Source: Acidaminococcaceae bacterium
Lineage (GTDB): Bacteria > Bacillota > Negativicutes > Acidaminococcales > Acidaminococcaceae
Reading direction: 5' to 3'
Assembly: GCA_028693975.1 (NCBI GenBank)
Contig: JAQUUF010000014.1
Coordinates: 1 to 13,311, forward strand
DNA length: 13,311 bases
In this document: positions 1 through 6,064 of the stretch, one piece after another
Layout: each line of letters begins with the position of its first letter
Position numbering within the stretch: position 1 is the first letter of the stretch
Translations under genes and position numbers: made by a program
The notes under the pieces: generated by a model
What the model saw: only the letters and a program-made list of their open reading frames with translations
Told to the model about the DNA's origin: nothing
The model's database searches: none

Positions 1-10
1 GGGAAGAGCT

Positions 11-50
11 ACACATAAAAACAGCTAACGCTCGTTAAAACGTTAGCTGT
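11..50 (-). terminator. Intrinsic terminator of the outer-membrane barrel gene
   Basis: Perfect 10-bp inverted repeat, ACAGCTAACG at 21-30 and CGTTAGCTGT at 41-50, with a 10-nt loop. Read on the minus strand it starts 9 nt after the TAA stop and is followed by TTTTATGT. The U-run is short but the stem is strong. No such run follows on the plus strand, so it works in one direction only. Confidence 0.85.
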
Positions 51-59
51 TGCAGTTGC

Positions 60-668
60 TTAGAATTTGTAAGTCACGCCCAAATTAATGCCATGGGTCT
101 TATAGTCCACATCATGGTCAAAATCTTTATACTTGGTATCATTGTAGGTGAGATTAGCTTCTAAGTTAGAAGTCAAATCATAGCCTAAACCAATCTCGTA
201 TTGGGTAATAGTATTACCAATACCAAACTTAGCCCAAGCACTGGTTCTCTCAGCCAAATCCATACGGCCTTGAACACCAATTTGATAGCCATTGGTGCTG
301 TTATCCCAACCGCCCCATTTGCCTCTGTTATGCACATAACCGGCAAAACCAGCAATATTAGGATTAAATTGATACAACAAATTCAGTTGGTGAGATTGCA
401 CGGAAGAATCATAATCACCGGCATGAGCAGCATAGACATAATCCAAGCCCAGGTGATTGCCCAACCCATAGGTTGCGCCAAAACGATAACGAGTCTTGCC
501 ATCCAAATCACTGGTAGCTCCTTTGTATTCGCCTTTTAAAGACGGGGACAGACTCAAGGAAGCGTCAATTTTTGCTTTGCCTTGCTCCAAGCTCTTCAGC
601 GGGGAAGCACAAGCCACGGAACTAGCCAGCAAACTCATTGCCACAGCCCCTAAAATAAGTTTTTTCAT
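60..668 (-). CDS. Small outer-membrane beta-barrel protein (porin-like, Negativicutes type)
   Basis: A 202-residue exported protein, probably an outer-membrane barrel. Residues 1-21 form a signal peptide (MKK, hydrophobic core, ACA before SPL). The mature part alternates polar and hydrophobic/aromatic residues in short segments separated by Gly/Asn/Asp turns, for example 58-68, 74-81, 93-101, 145-151, 157-163 and 169-176. It ends VTYKF, the C-terminal aromatic beta-signal read by the BAM machinery. The opening 'SPL...GKAKID' resembles barrel proteins I know from Negativicutes. The frame is open to a TTG at 674, but GGGAGG at 679-684 lies 10 nt from the ATG at 668 and only 4 nt from the TTG, so the ATG was chosen. 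The gene has its own likely promoter and terminator and is probably a separate unit downstream of the SDR gene. Its substrate or pore function cannot be read from the sequence. Confidence 0.82.
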   Translation of the reverse strand: MKKLILGAVAMSLLASSVACASPLKSLEQGKAKIDASLSLSPSLKGEYKGATSDLDGKTRYRFGATYGLGNHLGLDYVYAAHAGDYDSSVQSHQLNLLYQFNPNIAGFAGYVHNRGKWGGWDNSTNGYQIGVQGRMDLAERTSAWAKFGIGNTITQYEIGLGYDLTSNLEANLTYNDTKYKDFDHDVDYKTHGINLGVTYKF

Positions 669-709
669 AATCAAAATACCTCCCTTGCCTTAATTATTTT
701 ACCTATATT

Positions 710-738
710 ATTACACAAATTTGGTATAAAAGAAACAA
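710..738 (-). promoter_or_regulatory. Likely sigma-70-type promoter of the barrel gene
   Basis: On the minus strand TTGTTT (738-733) is followed after 17 nt by TGTAAT (715-710). The -10 matches consensus at 5 of 6 positions and the -35 at 3 of 6. The surroundings are AT-rich. The predicted start near 703 leaves a leader of about 35 nt that contains the GGGAGG ribosome-binding site. Confidence 0.5.
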
Positions 739-759
739 GATTTTTATAATTTGGCAGAA

Positions 760-1512
760 CTATTTGGCACTCAACCCACCGTCCACGGCAAGGACAGCTC
801 CTGTCATGAAGCCATTGCGGGGCGAGGCCACGGAGCAAACGACATGAGCTATTTCCTCGGCACGGCCAATTCGCTCCAAGGGATAGGGTGCCGCCATTTC
901 TTCTACAGTGTAGCCTCCTGCGGCTACTTGGGCTGCTACCAGAGGAGTCGCCACGTCTCCGGGGCAAAGACAGTTAACCCTAATCTTAGGCGCATAGTCT
1001 AGCGCCAAGGCCCTCGTTAGAGCTACAACTGCACCCTTGGAGGCGCAATAAACAGGGCAGCCATAATTGCCTTCTAGCGCTGCATCGGAGGCAATATTGA
1101 TGATAGCCGCGTCCCCTGCTCTAGTAATAAGGGGCAACAAGGCCTGGGTCAAGAAAAGGACCCCCTTCACATTCACGTCCATAATAGCGGTATAGTCTGC
1201 CTCAGTCACCCGCTCTAGTCGCTGTTCTTGATAAATACCGGCAGCGTTAACTAGAATATCCACTGGGACTCCTGCTGCTTGCAAGACGTCCGCTACCGTC
1301 GCACAGCCTGCGACAGTACTAATATCCGCCTGCACATAATGGACTAGCTCAGAGTGACCCAAGGCCGCGCAAGCCGCACTACCCTTAGCCTTACTGCGTC
1401 CGACCAGATACACCTCAGCTCCGTCGCTCACCATTAATTGCGCTGTCGCTAAGCCGATACCGGAAGTACCGCCGCTAATTACCGCTCTTTTGCCCGCCAA
1501 ATCATACTGCAT
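760..1512 (-). CDS. Classical SDR-family NAD(P)-dependent oxidoreductase
   Basis: A 250-residue classical short-chain dehydrogenase/reductase, cytosolic, catalysing an NAD(P)(H)-dependent alcohol/ketone interconversion on an unknown substrate. The Rossmann glycine motif is G14-x3-G18-I-G20. NAAG is at 89-92, the structural Asn at 114, catalytic Ser at 142, and Y155-x3-K159 completes the tetrad. A PG motif at 184-185 and a C-terminal VDGG (243-246) are also typical. Length is normal for the family. R39 at the end of beta-2 hints at NADP(H) preference, which is an inference. The ATG is preceded by GAGGTGGG and lies 11 nt inside the end of the GNAT gene, so translation is probably coupled. It is the last gene of the regulator-kinase-GNAT-SDR operon. 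Family generic names such as FabG or glucose dehydrogenase would be guesses. Confidence 0.93.
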   Translation of the reverse strand: MQYDLAGKRAVISGGTSGIGLATAQLMVSDGAEVYLVGRSKAKGSAACAALGHSELVHYVQADISTVAGCATVADVLQAAGVPVDILVNAAGIYQEQRLERVTEADYTAIMDVNVKGVLFLTQALLPLITRAGDAAIINIASDAALEGNYGCPVYCASKGAVVALTRALALDYAPKIRVNCLCPGDVATPLVAAQVAAGGYTVEEMAAPYPLERIGRAEEIAHVVCSVASPRNGFMTGAVLAVDGGLSAK

Positions 1513-1939
1513 CTTTATCCCACCTCAATCTAAGGCTTTCCTCCCCGGTCTCGTCCCCTTGATGGGTAGCCACAAGATAAAACCCTGCTTGTTGATAAAA
1601 CTTCACTGCCCGTGTATTGCGAGCATAAACATCCAATTCCAAATGATTAAACAACTCTTGGGCATAAGTCAAGAGCGCCCGACCCACACCTCGACACTGC
1701 TGCGACGGCTCCACGAATAGCCCACCGATAAAGCCCTTCTTCACAAAGGCAATAAAGCCGACAGGAGCCCCAGCAGTAAGATAGACATAGACCAAACTGC
1801 CACCTAAATATTTAACTTCAATAGAGGGCAGCTTCTGCCGCCAATACTCCTCTGGAATAAAGTCATGGGAGCGAAGGCTGGCTCGCAGCCACAATTGTCC
1901 CAATTCTTTAATCTCTGACTTAGCCACTAATCTAATCAT
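1502..1939 (-). CDS. GNAT-family N-acetyltransferase (YjaB-like)
   Basis: A 145-residue GCN5-related N-acetyltransferase that would use acetyl-CoA to acetylate an amine on an unknown small molecule or protein. Motif A, the CoA pyrophosphate loop, is Q81-C-R-G84-V-G86, after strand 'GLFVEP' at 73-78. Motif B is N108 to F120 with Y115 in the usual general-acid position. The N-terminal 'LWLRASLRSHDFIPEEYW' resembles E. coli YjaB as I remember it. That is a family hint, not an assignment. The ATG overlaps the kinase stop codon by 4 nt (ATGA at 1939-1936), and its own stop overlaps the SDR start, so it lies inside the signalling operon. Co-transcription with a two-component system suggests its substrate belongs to the same stress or envelope response, but nothing in the sequence shows that. 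Confidence 0.9.
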   Translation of the reverse strand: MIRLVAKSEIKELGQLWLRASLRSHDFIPEEYWRQKLPSIEVKYLGGSLVYVYLTAGAPVGFIAFVKKGFIGGLFVEPSQQCRGVGRALLTYAQELFNHLELDVYARNTRAVKFYQQAGFYLVATHQGDETGEESLRLRWDKDAV

Positions 1940-3444
1940 GGTAACTCAACCACCACTTTGGTCGCCACGCCAGGCTCACTCTCCATATGTACCCGCATCC
2001 TGTGCCTCTCGGCAATCTCACGGGCAATGGCCAAACCTAGGCCGGTGCCTGTTTTATTATTTTCCATTCTTGATTTGTAAAAACGCTCAAAAATATGCGG
2101 CAAATCCTTGGCTTCGACGCCGCTGCCGTGGTCAGTGACCTCCAGTCGCTTATCTTGCAGACTGATGGTAACGCTCCCATGCTCAGGGGAGAATTTCAGA
2201 GCATTGTCCACAAACACTAGGAGCATCTGCCGCAAGCGACCGTAATCACCCTCTAGCGGATAACTCTCCTGCGCTATTTGTACCTCTATCTTGATATCCT
2301 TCTTCAGCGCCAAACGGCGGGAACTGCGCGCCACATCATGCACCACTTCACAGAGATTCAGCGGCCCCATCTCCATCTGGAAACCCGGGTTTTGCAAACG
2401 GGATAAATCCAGCAAATCGTTAATCAACCTTTGCAAATAGACACTCTCTGCGAGCATCTGATGATAATATTCCTCCACCTTGGCCGGCTCTGTTACCATT
2501 TTATCACACAAAGCGTCCAAAGAGCCACGAATAACTGTGACCGGTGTCCGCAATTCGTGAGAAATATTGGCAATAAAGTCCTTACGCATCTGGTCTAGCT
2601 GGGCACTTTCGCGACTGGCTATCAGCAGACGAGAGCCCAGAGAATCTAAGGCTTTGCCCAATTCACCGATTTCGTCGTTTTGGACCACCCCACAGCGCAG
2701 AGTATAATCGCCGCGGGTCATTTCTTCGGCTGTTTGCTGCATAATCTTGAGGGGACGAGTGAAGCGCCAAGCAAAATACAAGGCGGCCAAAAATGCCAGC
2801 ACCAGAGCTGCTCCACCACTAATCAGCAAGATACGAAAGCCCTGCCGCGCTGCTGCATCCATACCCGACAAAGGCGCATGAACCAGAACTGCTCCCAAAA
2901 TATTGCCATCCTTATCTTTGATCGGTGCACCCACCGTCATAGTCGGTACTTCGAGCAACTCACTAAAGCTCTCACCATGCGCTATATTGCCCTGCAAAAC
3001 TTTTTGCACAATCTTCTCGGCATCAGGTGGTAAATCTTTATACATAAAAGAAGGCTTCTTGCCTTCTTTGTTCGTAGGCATTTCCAGCGTCTGGTCATTG
3101 TCGATAATCCAGACATCTTCTGCCGCCGCACTACCCAAGAACCGCAACACCGCACCATAGCCCAGTCCCATCGGGCCCTGCCGTGGCGGCATCAACCTCC
3201 GCATCTGCTCGCGACGCTCCGGCTCGCTATCTTGCATGCGCTCAGCGTGCCAGCGGAGCATTTGCTCCCGACTATCGCTCAGCGCTTGCGCGATCTTCAC
3301 CGCTCTATCCTCCAAATCATTACTCTTCACCTCTAGCGTGTGCTGACGGAACAAATAAGCAAAACTGCTGCCCACTACCAAAGAAAAAATCAACAGCAAT
3401 ACGGCAAAAAGTAAAAATAACTTAGCCGCAATTTTATTTTTCAT
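1936..3444 (-). CDS. Membrane sensor histidine kinase with HAMP domain
   Basis: A 502-residue inner-membrane sensor kinase. Transmembrane segments lie at about 8-32 and 203-227. Between them is an extracytoplasmic domain of about 170 residues whose second half (110-192) has the PAS/Cache-like pattern 'VWIIDND...GAPIKDKDGNILGAVLVHA'. Residues 64-95 are rich in Met, Arg and Gln. HAMP follows at about 225-280. The dimerisation/phosphoacceptor helix has FIANISHELRTP with H296. The ATPase domain has the N box around D413-N414, G1 D438-H-G-S-G442, an F box at 452-458 and G2 GTGLGLAI at 466-473, so it is complete and should be active. Architecture is PhoR/WalK-like. GAGGAG stands 7 nt before the ATG, which lies 11 nt inside the end of the response-regulator gene. 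The signal it senses is unknown; the gene next door suggests something in the periplasm. Confidence 0.95.
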   Translation of the reverse strand: MKNKIAAKLFLLFAVLLLIFSLVVGSSFAYLFRQHTLEVKSNDLEDRAVKIAQALSDSREQMLRWHAERMQDSEPERREQMRRLMPPRQGPMGLGYGAVLRFLGSAAAEDVWIIDNDQTLEMPTNKEGKKPSFMYKDLPPDAEKIVQKVLQGNIAHGESFSELLEVPTMTVGAPIKDKDGNILGAVLVHAPLSGMDAAARQGFRILLISGGAALVLAFLAALYFAWRFTRPLKIMQQTAEEMTRGDYTLRCGVVQNDEIGELGKALDSLGSRLLIASRESAQLDQMRKDFIANISHELRTPVTVIRGSLDALCDKMVTEPAKVEEYYHQMLAESVYLQRLINDLLDLSRLQNPGFQMEMGPLNLCEVVHDVARSSRRLALKKDIKIEVQIAQESYPLEGDYGRLRQMLLVFVDNALKFSPEHGSVTISLQDKRLEVTDHGSGVEAKDLPHIFERFYKSRMENNKTGTGLGLAIAREIAERHRMRVHMESEPGVATKVVVELP

Positions 3445-4135
3445 GCTTTTTCTCCTCGAATCTGTAGCCTACGCCCCAGATAGTCTTAATCTCCCAAGTA
3501 GCATGGGGATATTTATCCAGTTTGGCCCGCAAACGTTTAATATGCGAGTCTACCGTGCGGCTGTCGCCAAAATAATCGTAGCCCCAAATACTATCCAGTA
3601 AATTTTCGCGGGAAAACACTTTATTCTTATTGTTAGCAAAAGTCCAAAGCAGCTCAACCTCTTTCTTGGTCAGAGGCACTTCCTCACCAGACACGCTCAC
3701 GGCATATTCATATAGGTTAATCGCTAGATTGTCCACCTGCAAGCCTTGCGCAGCACCACCGCCTTGCGGCTGCATCCGGCGCAGTACCGCCCGTACTCTA
3801 GCCATCACCTCGCCGGCACTAAAAGGCTTAACGATATAATCATCTGCCCCGATATCCAGACCCATGATCCGCTCAAAATCTTCACCACGAGCCGTAATCA
3901 TGATAATCGGCACCAAAGAACTCTTGCGCAATTGACGGCAAACTTCAAACCCGTCTTTCTTGGGCATCATCACATCTAGTAGTACTATTTGAATGTCTGC
4001 CTGATACTCCTGAAATTTATGGCACGCCGCCTCACCATCTAAGGCTATGACCGGCTCTAAGCCTTCTTTTTGGGCATAAGTCGCCAGAATAGAAGTTATT
4101 TGCTCATTATCATCTGCTATGAGAATCTTTCCCAT
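3434..4135 (-). CDS. OmpR/PhoB-type response regulator
   Basis: A 233-residue two-component response regulator, the partner of the adjacent kinase. The receiver domain (about 1-118) has acidic D8-D9, phosphoacceptor D54 in VLLDVMMP, T81 and K103. The winged-helix DNA-binding domain (about 130-228) ends in the family pattern 'TVDSHIKRLRAKLD...IKTIWGVGYRF'. The frame is open 35 codons further upstream, but that extension is unlike any receiver domain. GGCGGTG lies 8 nt before the ATG at 4135, and MGKILIADDN is the normal receiver beginning. A perfect TATAAT at 4166-4161 supplies the promoter, with AAACATAAAA boxes replacing a consensus -35, which suggests autoregulation. It probably also controls the divergent gene starting at 4304. 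Confidence 0.95.
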   Translation of the reverse strand: MGKILIADDNEQITSILATYAQKEGLEPVIALDGEAACHKFQEYQADIQIVLLDVMMPKKDGFEVCRQLRKSSLVPIIMITARGEDFERIMGLDIGADDYIVKPFSAGEVMARVRAVLRRMQPQGGGAAQGLQVDNLAINLYEYAVSVSGEEVPLTKKEVELLWTFANNKNKVFSRENLLDSIWGYDYFGDSRTVDSHIKRLRAKLDKYPHATWEIKTIWGVGYRFEEKKHEK

Positions 4136-4160
4136 TATCTGCACCGCCTTTCTTACCATT

Positions 4161-4211
4161 ATTATACATTCTTTTATGTTTTTTTTATGTTTCTTCCCAA
4201 AAAACATAAAA
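4161..4211 (-). promoter_or_regulatory. Promoter and repeated operator-like boxes in front of the response-regulator operon
   Basis: A perfect -10 TATAAT (minus strand, 4166-4161) has no consensus -35: the hexamer 17 nt upstream is CATAAA. That place is occupied by AAACATAAAA at 4192-4183 and again at 4181-4172, an 11-base period. The same 10-mer stands inverted at 4202-4211. Direct repeats with an 11-base period on one DNA face are the usual target of OmpR/PhoB regulators. The predicted transcript starts near 4154, giving a leader of about 19 nt. The -10 is seen directly; the operator role is inferred. The region is AT-rich, which raises the chance of accidental repeats. Confidence 0.55.
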
Positions 4212-4244
4212 ATTATCACAAAAAGACAATCTTTTGTCATACAA

Positions 4245-4260
4245 TTAAGTTAGACTTAAG
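4245..4260 (+). promoter_or_regulatory. Candidate regulator-binding repeat upstream of the exported repeat protein
   Basis: TTAAG at 4245-4249 and 4256-4260 are direct repeats with an 11-base period. The same bases contain the inverted repeat TTAAGT-tag-ACTTAA (4245-4259). It sits about 30 nt before the ribosome-binding site, where an activator would bind. No good -35/-10 pair is visible on the plus strand: TTGTCA (4234-4239) has no -10 at the right distance and CATAGT (4262-4267) has no -35. That fits an activator-dependent promoter but does not prove one. Confidence 0.35.
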
Positions 4261-4288
4261 CCATAGTAAGAACAAAATAAAATTATTT

Positions 4289-4293
4289 AGGAG
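4289..4293 (+). promoter_or_regulatory. Ribosome-binding site that selects a GTG start
   Basis: AGGAG ends 10 nt before an in-frame GTG (4304) and 19 nt before the first in-frame ATG (4313). The ATG at 4302 is out of frame and runs straight into TGA. The GTG is therefore the better start. Confidence 0.65.
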
Positions 4294-4303
4294 TGTGATT
4301 GAT

Positions 4304-5242
4304 GTGAAAAATATGAAGAGAGCCTTACTAGCCGCTGCAATAATTGCATCTTTGAGTTTATCCACTGCTTTCGCCGCCACTACTGACTATACTAATTGTA
4401 CAGGAGCTGGTTGCCCCAGAGCTGCCGCCAACCAAGCAGGTCTGACCGAGGAGAGCAAGACGGAGCAAACCAAGGTTTATCCCGGTATGCGCCAACGCAA
4501 GGGTCCCAATATTCATATGAAAATTCTAGCCCAAGTCACCGGCAAGGACGAAGCAACTTTGCGCGAGGAATGCCGCAAGGACAAGCTTACTCCTGCTCAA
4601 TATGCGGACAAACAGGGCAAATACGCCGAATACAAAGCCAAACGCTTGGAATATGCCCAAGGCAGGATGAACACAGCCGTGAAGGAAGGCCGTCTGACCC
4701 AGGCTAAAGCTGACAGCTATATGCAGAAGGTAGCTCAAAGAATTGAAGAAGAAAAAGCCGGCAAGATGATGCGTCCTATGCGTATGCACCATGCTATTGT
4801 TGGTCCCGAGCACGATGTAGCCAGACCCTGCAACCCTGATGGCTCTGTGTGCCAAGGCTACGAAGGCATGAGTTACAGAGAAAGCCCCTTCTATGGCAAG
4901 ATGCCTTTTGATACCTTGTCCAAGCTGACTGATAAGACACCCCAAGCCCTCTATGCCGAAGCTTATAAAGAGAAGCTCTCCGCTGCTGGCTTAGCCAAGA
5001 AATTAGGCGTCTTTGAAGAATACAAGGCTAAGCGCCTGAAAGCCCACAAGCAAGTTTTGGCACGAGGAGTCAAGGAGGGCAAGTTCACCCAAGAACAAGC
5101 AGACAAGATGCTCAAGAGAGCGGAGAATCGCATCGATAAGTGCAAAGGCGAGATGGCAAGACCCGAGCCTCGTCACCGCGGCCACGGTCCCATGCACCCA
5201 GGCCCCCAAGTACCCCCGGAAGAAATGCAGCAAGCTGAATAA
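4304..5242 (+). CDS. Exported two-repeat helical protein, DUF2680/YckD-like, divergent from the two-component system
   Basis: A 312-residue secreted protein, probably periplasmic. The signal peptide is 1-24 (MKNMKR, hydrophobic core, AFA before ATTD). Residues 73-151 and 203-281 are tandem copies that align without gaps at a constant offset of 130, with about 30 identities in 79 by hand. Landmarks are EYKAKRL (109-115 and 239-245) and VKEG-x2-TQ-x2-AD (126-137 and 256-267). Each copy is strongly charged and predicted helical, and 'VKEGKFTQEQAD' recalls DUF2680/YckD proteins of Firmicutes. The linker has MMRPMRMHH (155-163) and C176/C183. The tail (285-301) is Pro/His-rich. C32, C37, C90 and C280 add to the cysteines. 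No enzyme motif is visible. It is transcribed back-to-back with the regulator operon, like cpxP beside cpxRA. A role as chaperone, metal binder or kinase modulator is inferred only. Confidence 0.8.
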   Translation: MKNMKRALLAAAIIASLSLSTAFAATTDYTNCTGAGCPRAAANQAGLTEESKTEQTKVYPGMRQRKGPNIHMKILAQVTGKDEATLREECRKDKLTPAQYADKQGKYAEYKAKRLEYAQGRMNTAVKEGRLTQAKADSYMQKVAQRIEEEKAGKMMRPMRMHHAIVGPEHDVARPCNPDGSVCQGYEGMSYRESPFYGKMPFDTLSKLTDKTPQALYAEAYKEKLSAAGLAKKLGVFEEYKAKRLKAHKQVLARGVKEGKFTQEQADKMLKRAENRIDKCKGEMARPEPRHRGHGPMHPGPQVPPEEMQQAE

Positions 5243-5248
5243 ATTAAC

Positions 5249-5275
5249 TGGAAAAGGTGCCTGTCCCCGTTTCCA
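5249..5275. repeat. Possible REP-like short palindromic repeat
   Basis: TGGAAA (5249-5254) and TTTCCA (5270-5275) are perfect inverted ends around a GC-rich core, GGTGCCTGTCCCC at 5256-5268. AATT flanks both sides. From memory, short elements with a 'GGnnCCTGTCCCC'-like core are dispersed in many bacterial genomes next to genes and are linked to REP-associated tyrosine transposases. This is the only full copy in the window and I could not check for others. Confidence 0.3.
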
Positions 5276-5282
5276 ATTGAAA

Positions 5283-5316
5283 AGAGAGTCTCCGTTAAGG
5301 GAGGCTCTCTCTTTTT
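5283..5316. terminator. Bidirectional terminator between convergent genes
   Basis: GAGAGTCTCC (5284-5293) pairs with GGAGGCTCTC (5300-5309), with one G-U pair and a 6-nt loop; A5283-T5310 extends it. TTTTT at 5312-5316 completes it for the plus-strand gene. Read on the minus strand, the stem is followed by TTTTC, so it also ends the L,D-transpeptidase gene, whose TAA stop (5317-5315) lies in the hairpin's flank. Confidence 0.85.
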
Positions 5317-6007
5317 ATTCTGTAATTGTAACCTTGGTGCCGACTTTGACATATTTAATTAATTTGCGTAAGTTGGCATTGTCTAGCCGTACGCAGCCTT
5401 CGGAAGCATTAGTGCCGATAGAGGCTGGGTCATGGGTACCATGAATACCGATACCATCCCATTGCCCCTTGCTTAGTCTCTCCGTGTCCAAACTGATAAA
5501 GAAGGGTCCGTAGGCACCGGCGATCGCGCCCTTGCCATCGCCAAAATCATGGGTCCAAGCGGAAGCATCGTCAATCTCATCCACCACAAAGGTACCTGTG
5601 GGCGTCATATTGTCGCCTTCTTTCTGCTTCTGCCCGGCACCGCCCAGGCCTATAGCACAGCCCCAGACTGCTACTTTCTTATCATTATCCAGCAAATAAA
5701 CCTTGTGCTCGCTCTTGTCTATGAGCACAGAATAAGTATTGGTACCATCGACTGCCGGCGGTACCTTATCGCTCAGGGGCTTCTCCACCTTTGCTGCCGG
5801 TGGCGCCGGGGGAGTCTCCGTCCTAGGCGCAGGCTTGGGCTCTACTACTTGTGGCTGTGACGGCAACGGCGCATCCGGCGTCTTATGCACGAAGGCATCC
5901 CAAGCACAATTAAACAACCTTGCGCCGCCGTAAATAATGAAAATACCAATAAAAATAGCAATTATACACTTAACAATTGATAGTTTTTGCTTTTTTGCTC
6001 TACCCAT
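5315..6007 (-). CDS. Membrane-anchored L,D-transpeptidase (YkuD domain)
   Basis: A 230-residue cell-wall enzyme that forms 3-3 peptide crosslinks or attaches proteins to peptidoglycan stems, using an active-site cysteine and resisting most beta-lactams. Residues 11-33 form an uncleaved N-terminal membrane anchor. Residues 44-86 are a Pro/Ala/Lys linker. The YkuD domain is about 91-229, with 'YSVLIDKSEHKVYLL' at its start. The catalytic region has H189-G190-T191 and S202-E-G-C205-V-R207, so nucleophile and partner His are present. No LysM or other binding domain is seen. AGAGGAG stands 8 nt before the ATG. The gene has its own promoter and terminator and is a single transcription unit. In diderm Firmicutes such an enzyme could also tether outer-membrane proteins to peptidoglycan, which is a possibility only. 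Confidence 0.93.
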   Translation of the reverse strand: MGRAKKQKLSIVKCIIAIFIGIFIIYGGARLFNCAWDAFVHKTPDAPLPSQPQVVEPKPAPRTETPPAPPAAKVEKPLSDKVPPAVDGTNTYSVLIDKSEHKVYLLDNDKKVAVWGCAIGLGGAGQKQKEGDNMTPTGTFVVDEIDDASAWTHDFGDGKGAIAGAYGPFFISLDTERLSKGQWDGIGIHGTHDPASIGTNASEGCVRLDNANLRKLIKYVKVGTKVTITE

Positions 6008-6020
6008 ATAACAAACTCCT

Positions 6021-6033
6021 CTTGTACTACAAG
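6021..6033. promoter_or_regulatory. Palindrome just upstream of the L,D-transpeptidase ribosome-binding site
   Basis: CTTGTA-C-TACAAG is a perfect 6-bp inverted repeat with one central base. It lies in the leader directly before the AGAGGAG. It could be an operator or chance. As an RNA hairpin it has too small a loop without opening pairs. Confidence 0.25.
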
Positions 6034-6064
6034 GCCCTCCACGCTCCGAAACTTCTTGGGACTA

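Noticed and set aside
540..560. Second copy of the CTGTCCCCGT core inside the barrel gene
   Set aside because: Only the 10-mer is shared, it has no inverted ends, and it lies in conserved-frame Ser/Pro codons; probably chance.
600..625. Lipoprotein signal (Cys20) in the barrel protein
   Set aside because: The residue at -3 is Ser and the -4 to -1 pattern does not fit a lipobox; ACA before SP suits signal peptidase I.
669..674. TTG start for the barrel protein
   Set aside because: Only 4 nt from the GGGAGG, while the ATG at 668 is at a workable distance and gives a standard MKK signal peptide.
4136..4240. 35-codon N-terminal extension of the response regulator
   Set aside because: Receiver domains begin as at 4135, and the extension covers the TATAAT promoter and the 10-mer boxes.
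4070..4303. 78-codon upstream extension of the exported repeat protein
   Set aside because: It would run through the regulator's start and promoter, encodes no signal-like sequence, and the signal peptide begins at 4304-4313 behind an AGGAG.
4526..4945. 139-codon minus-strand frame opposite the exported repeat protein
   Set aside because: The plus-strand frame has the signal peptide, internal repeats and ribosome-binding site; the antisense frame mirrors its codon bias.
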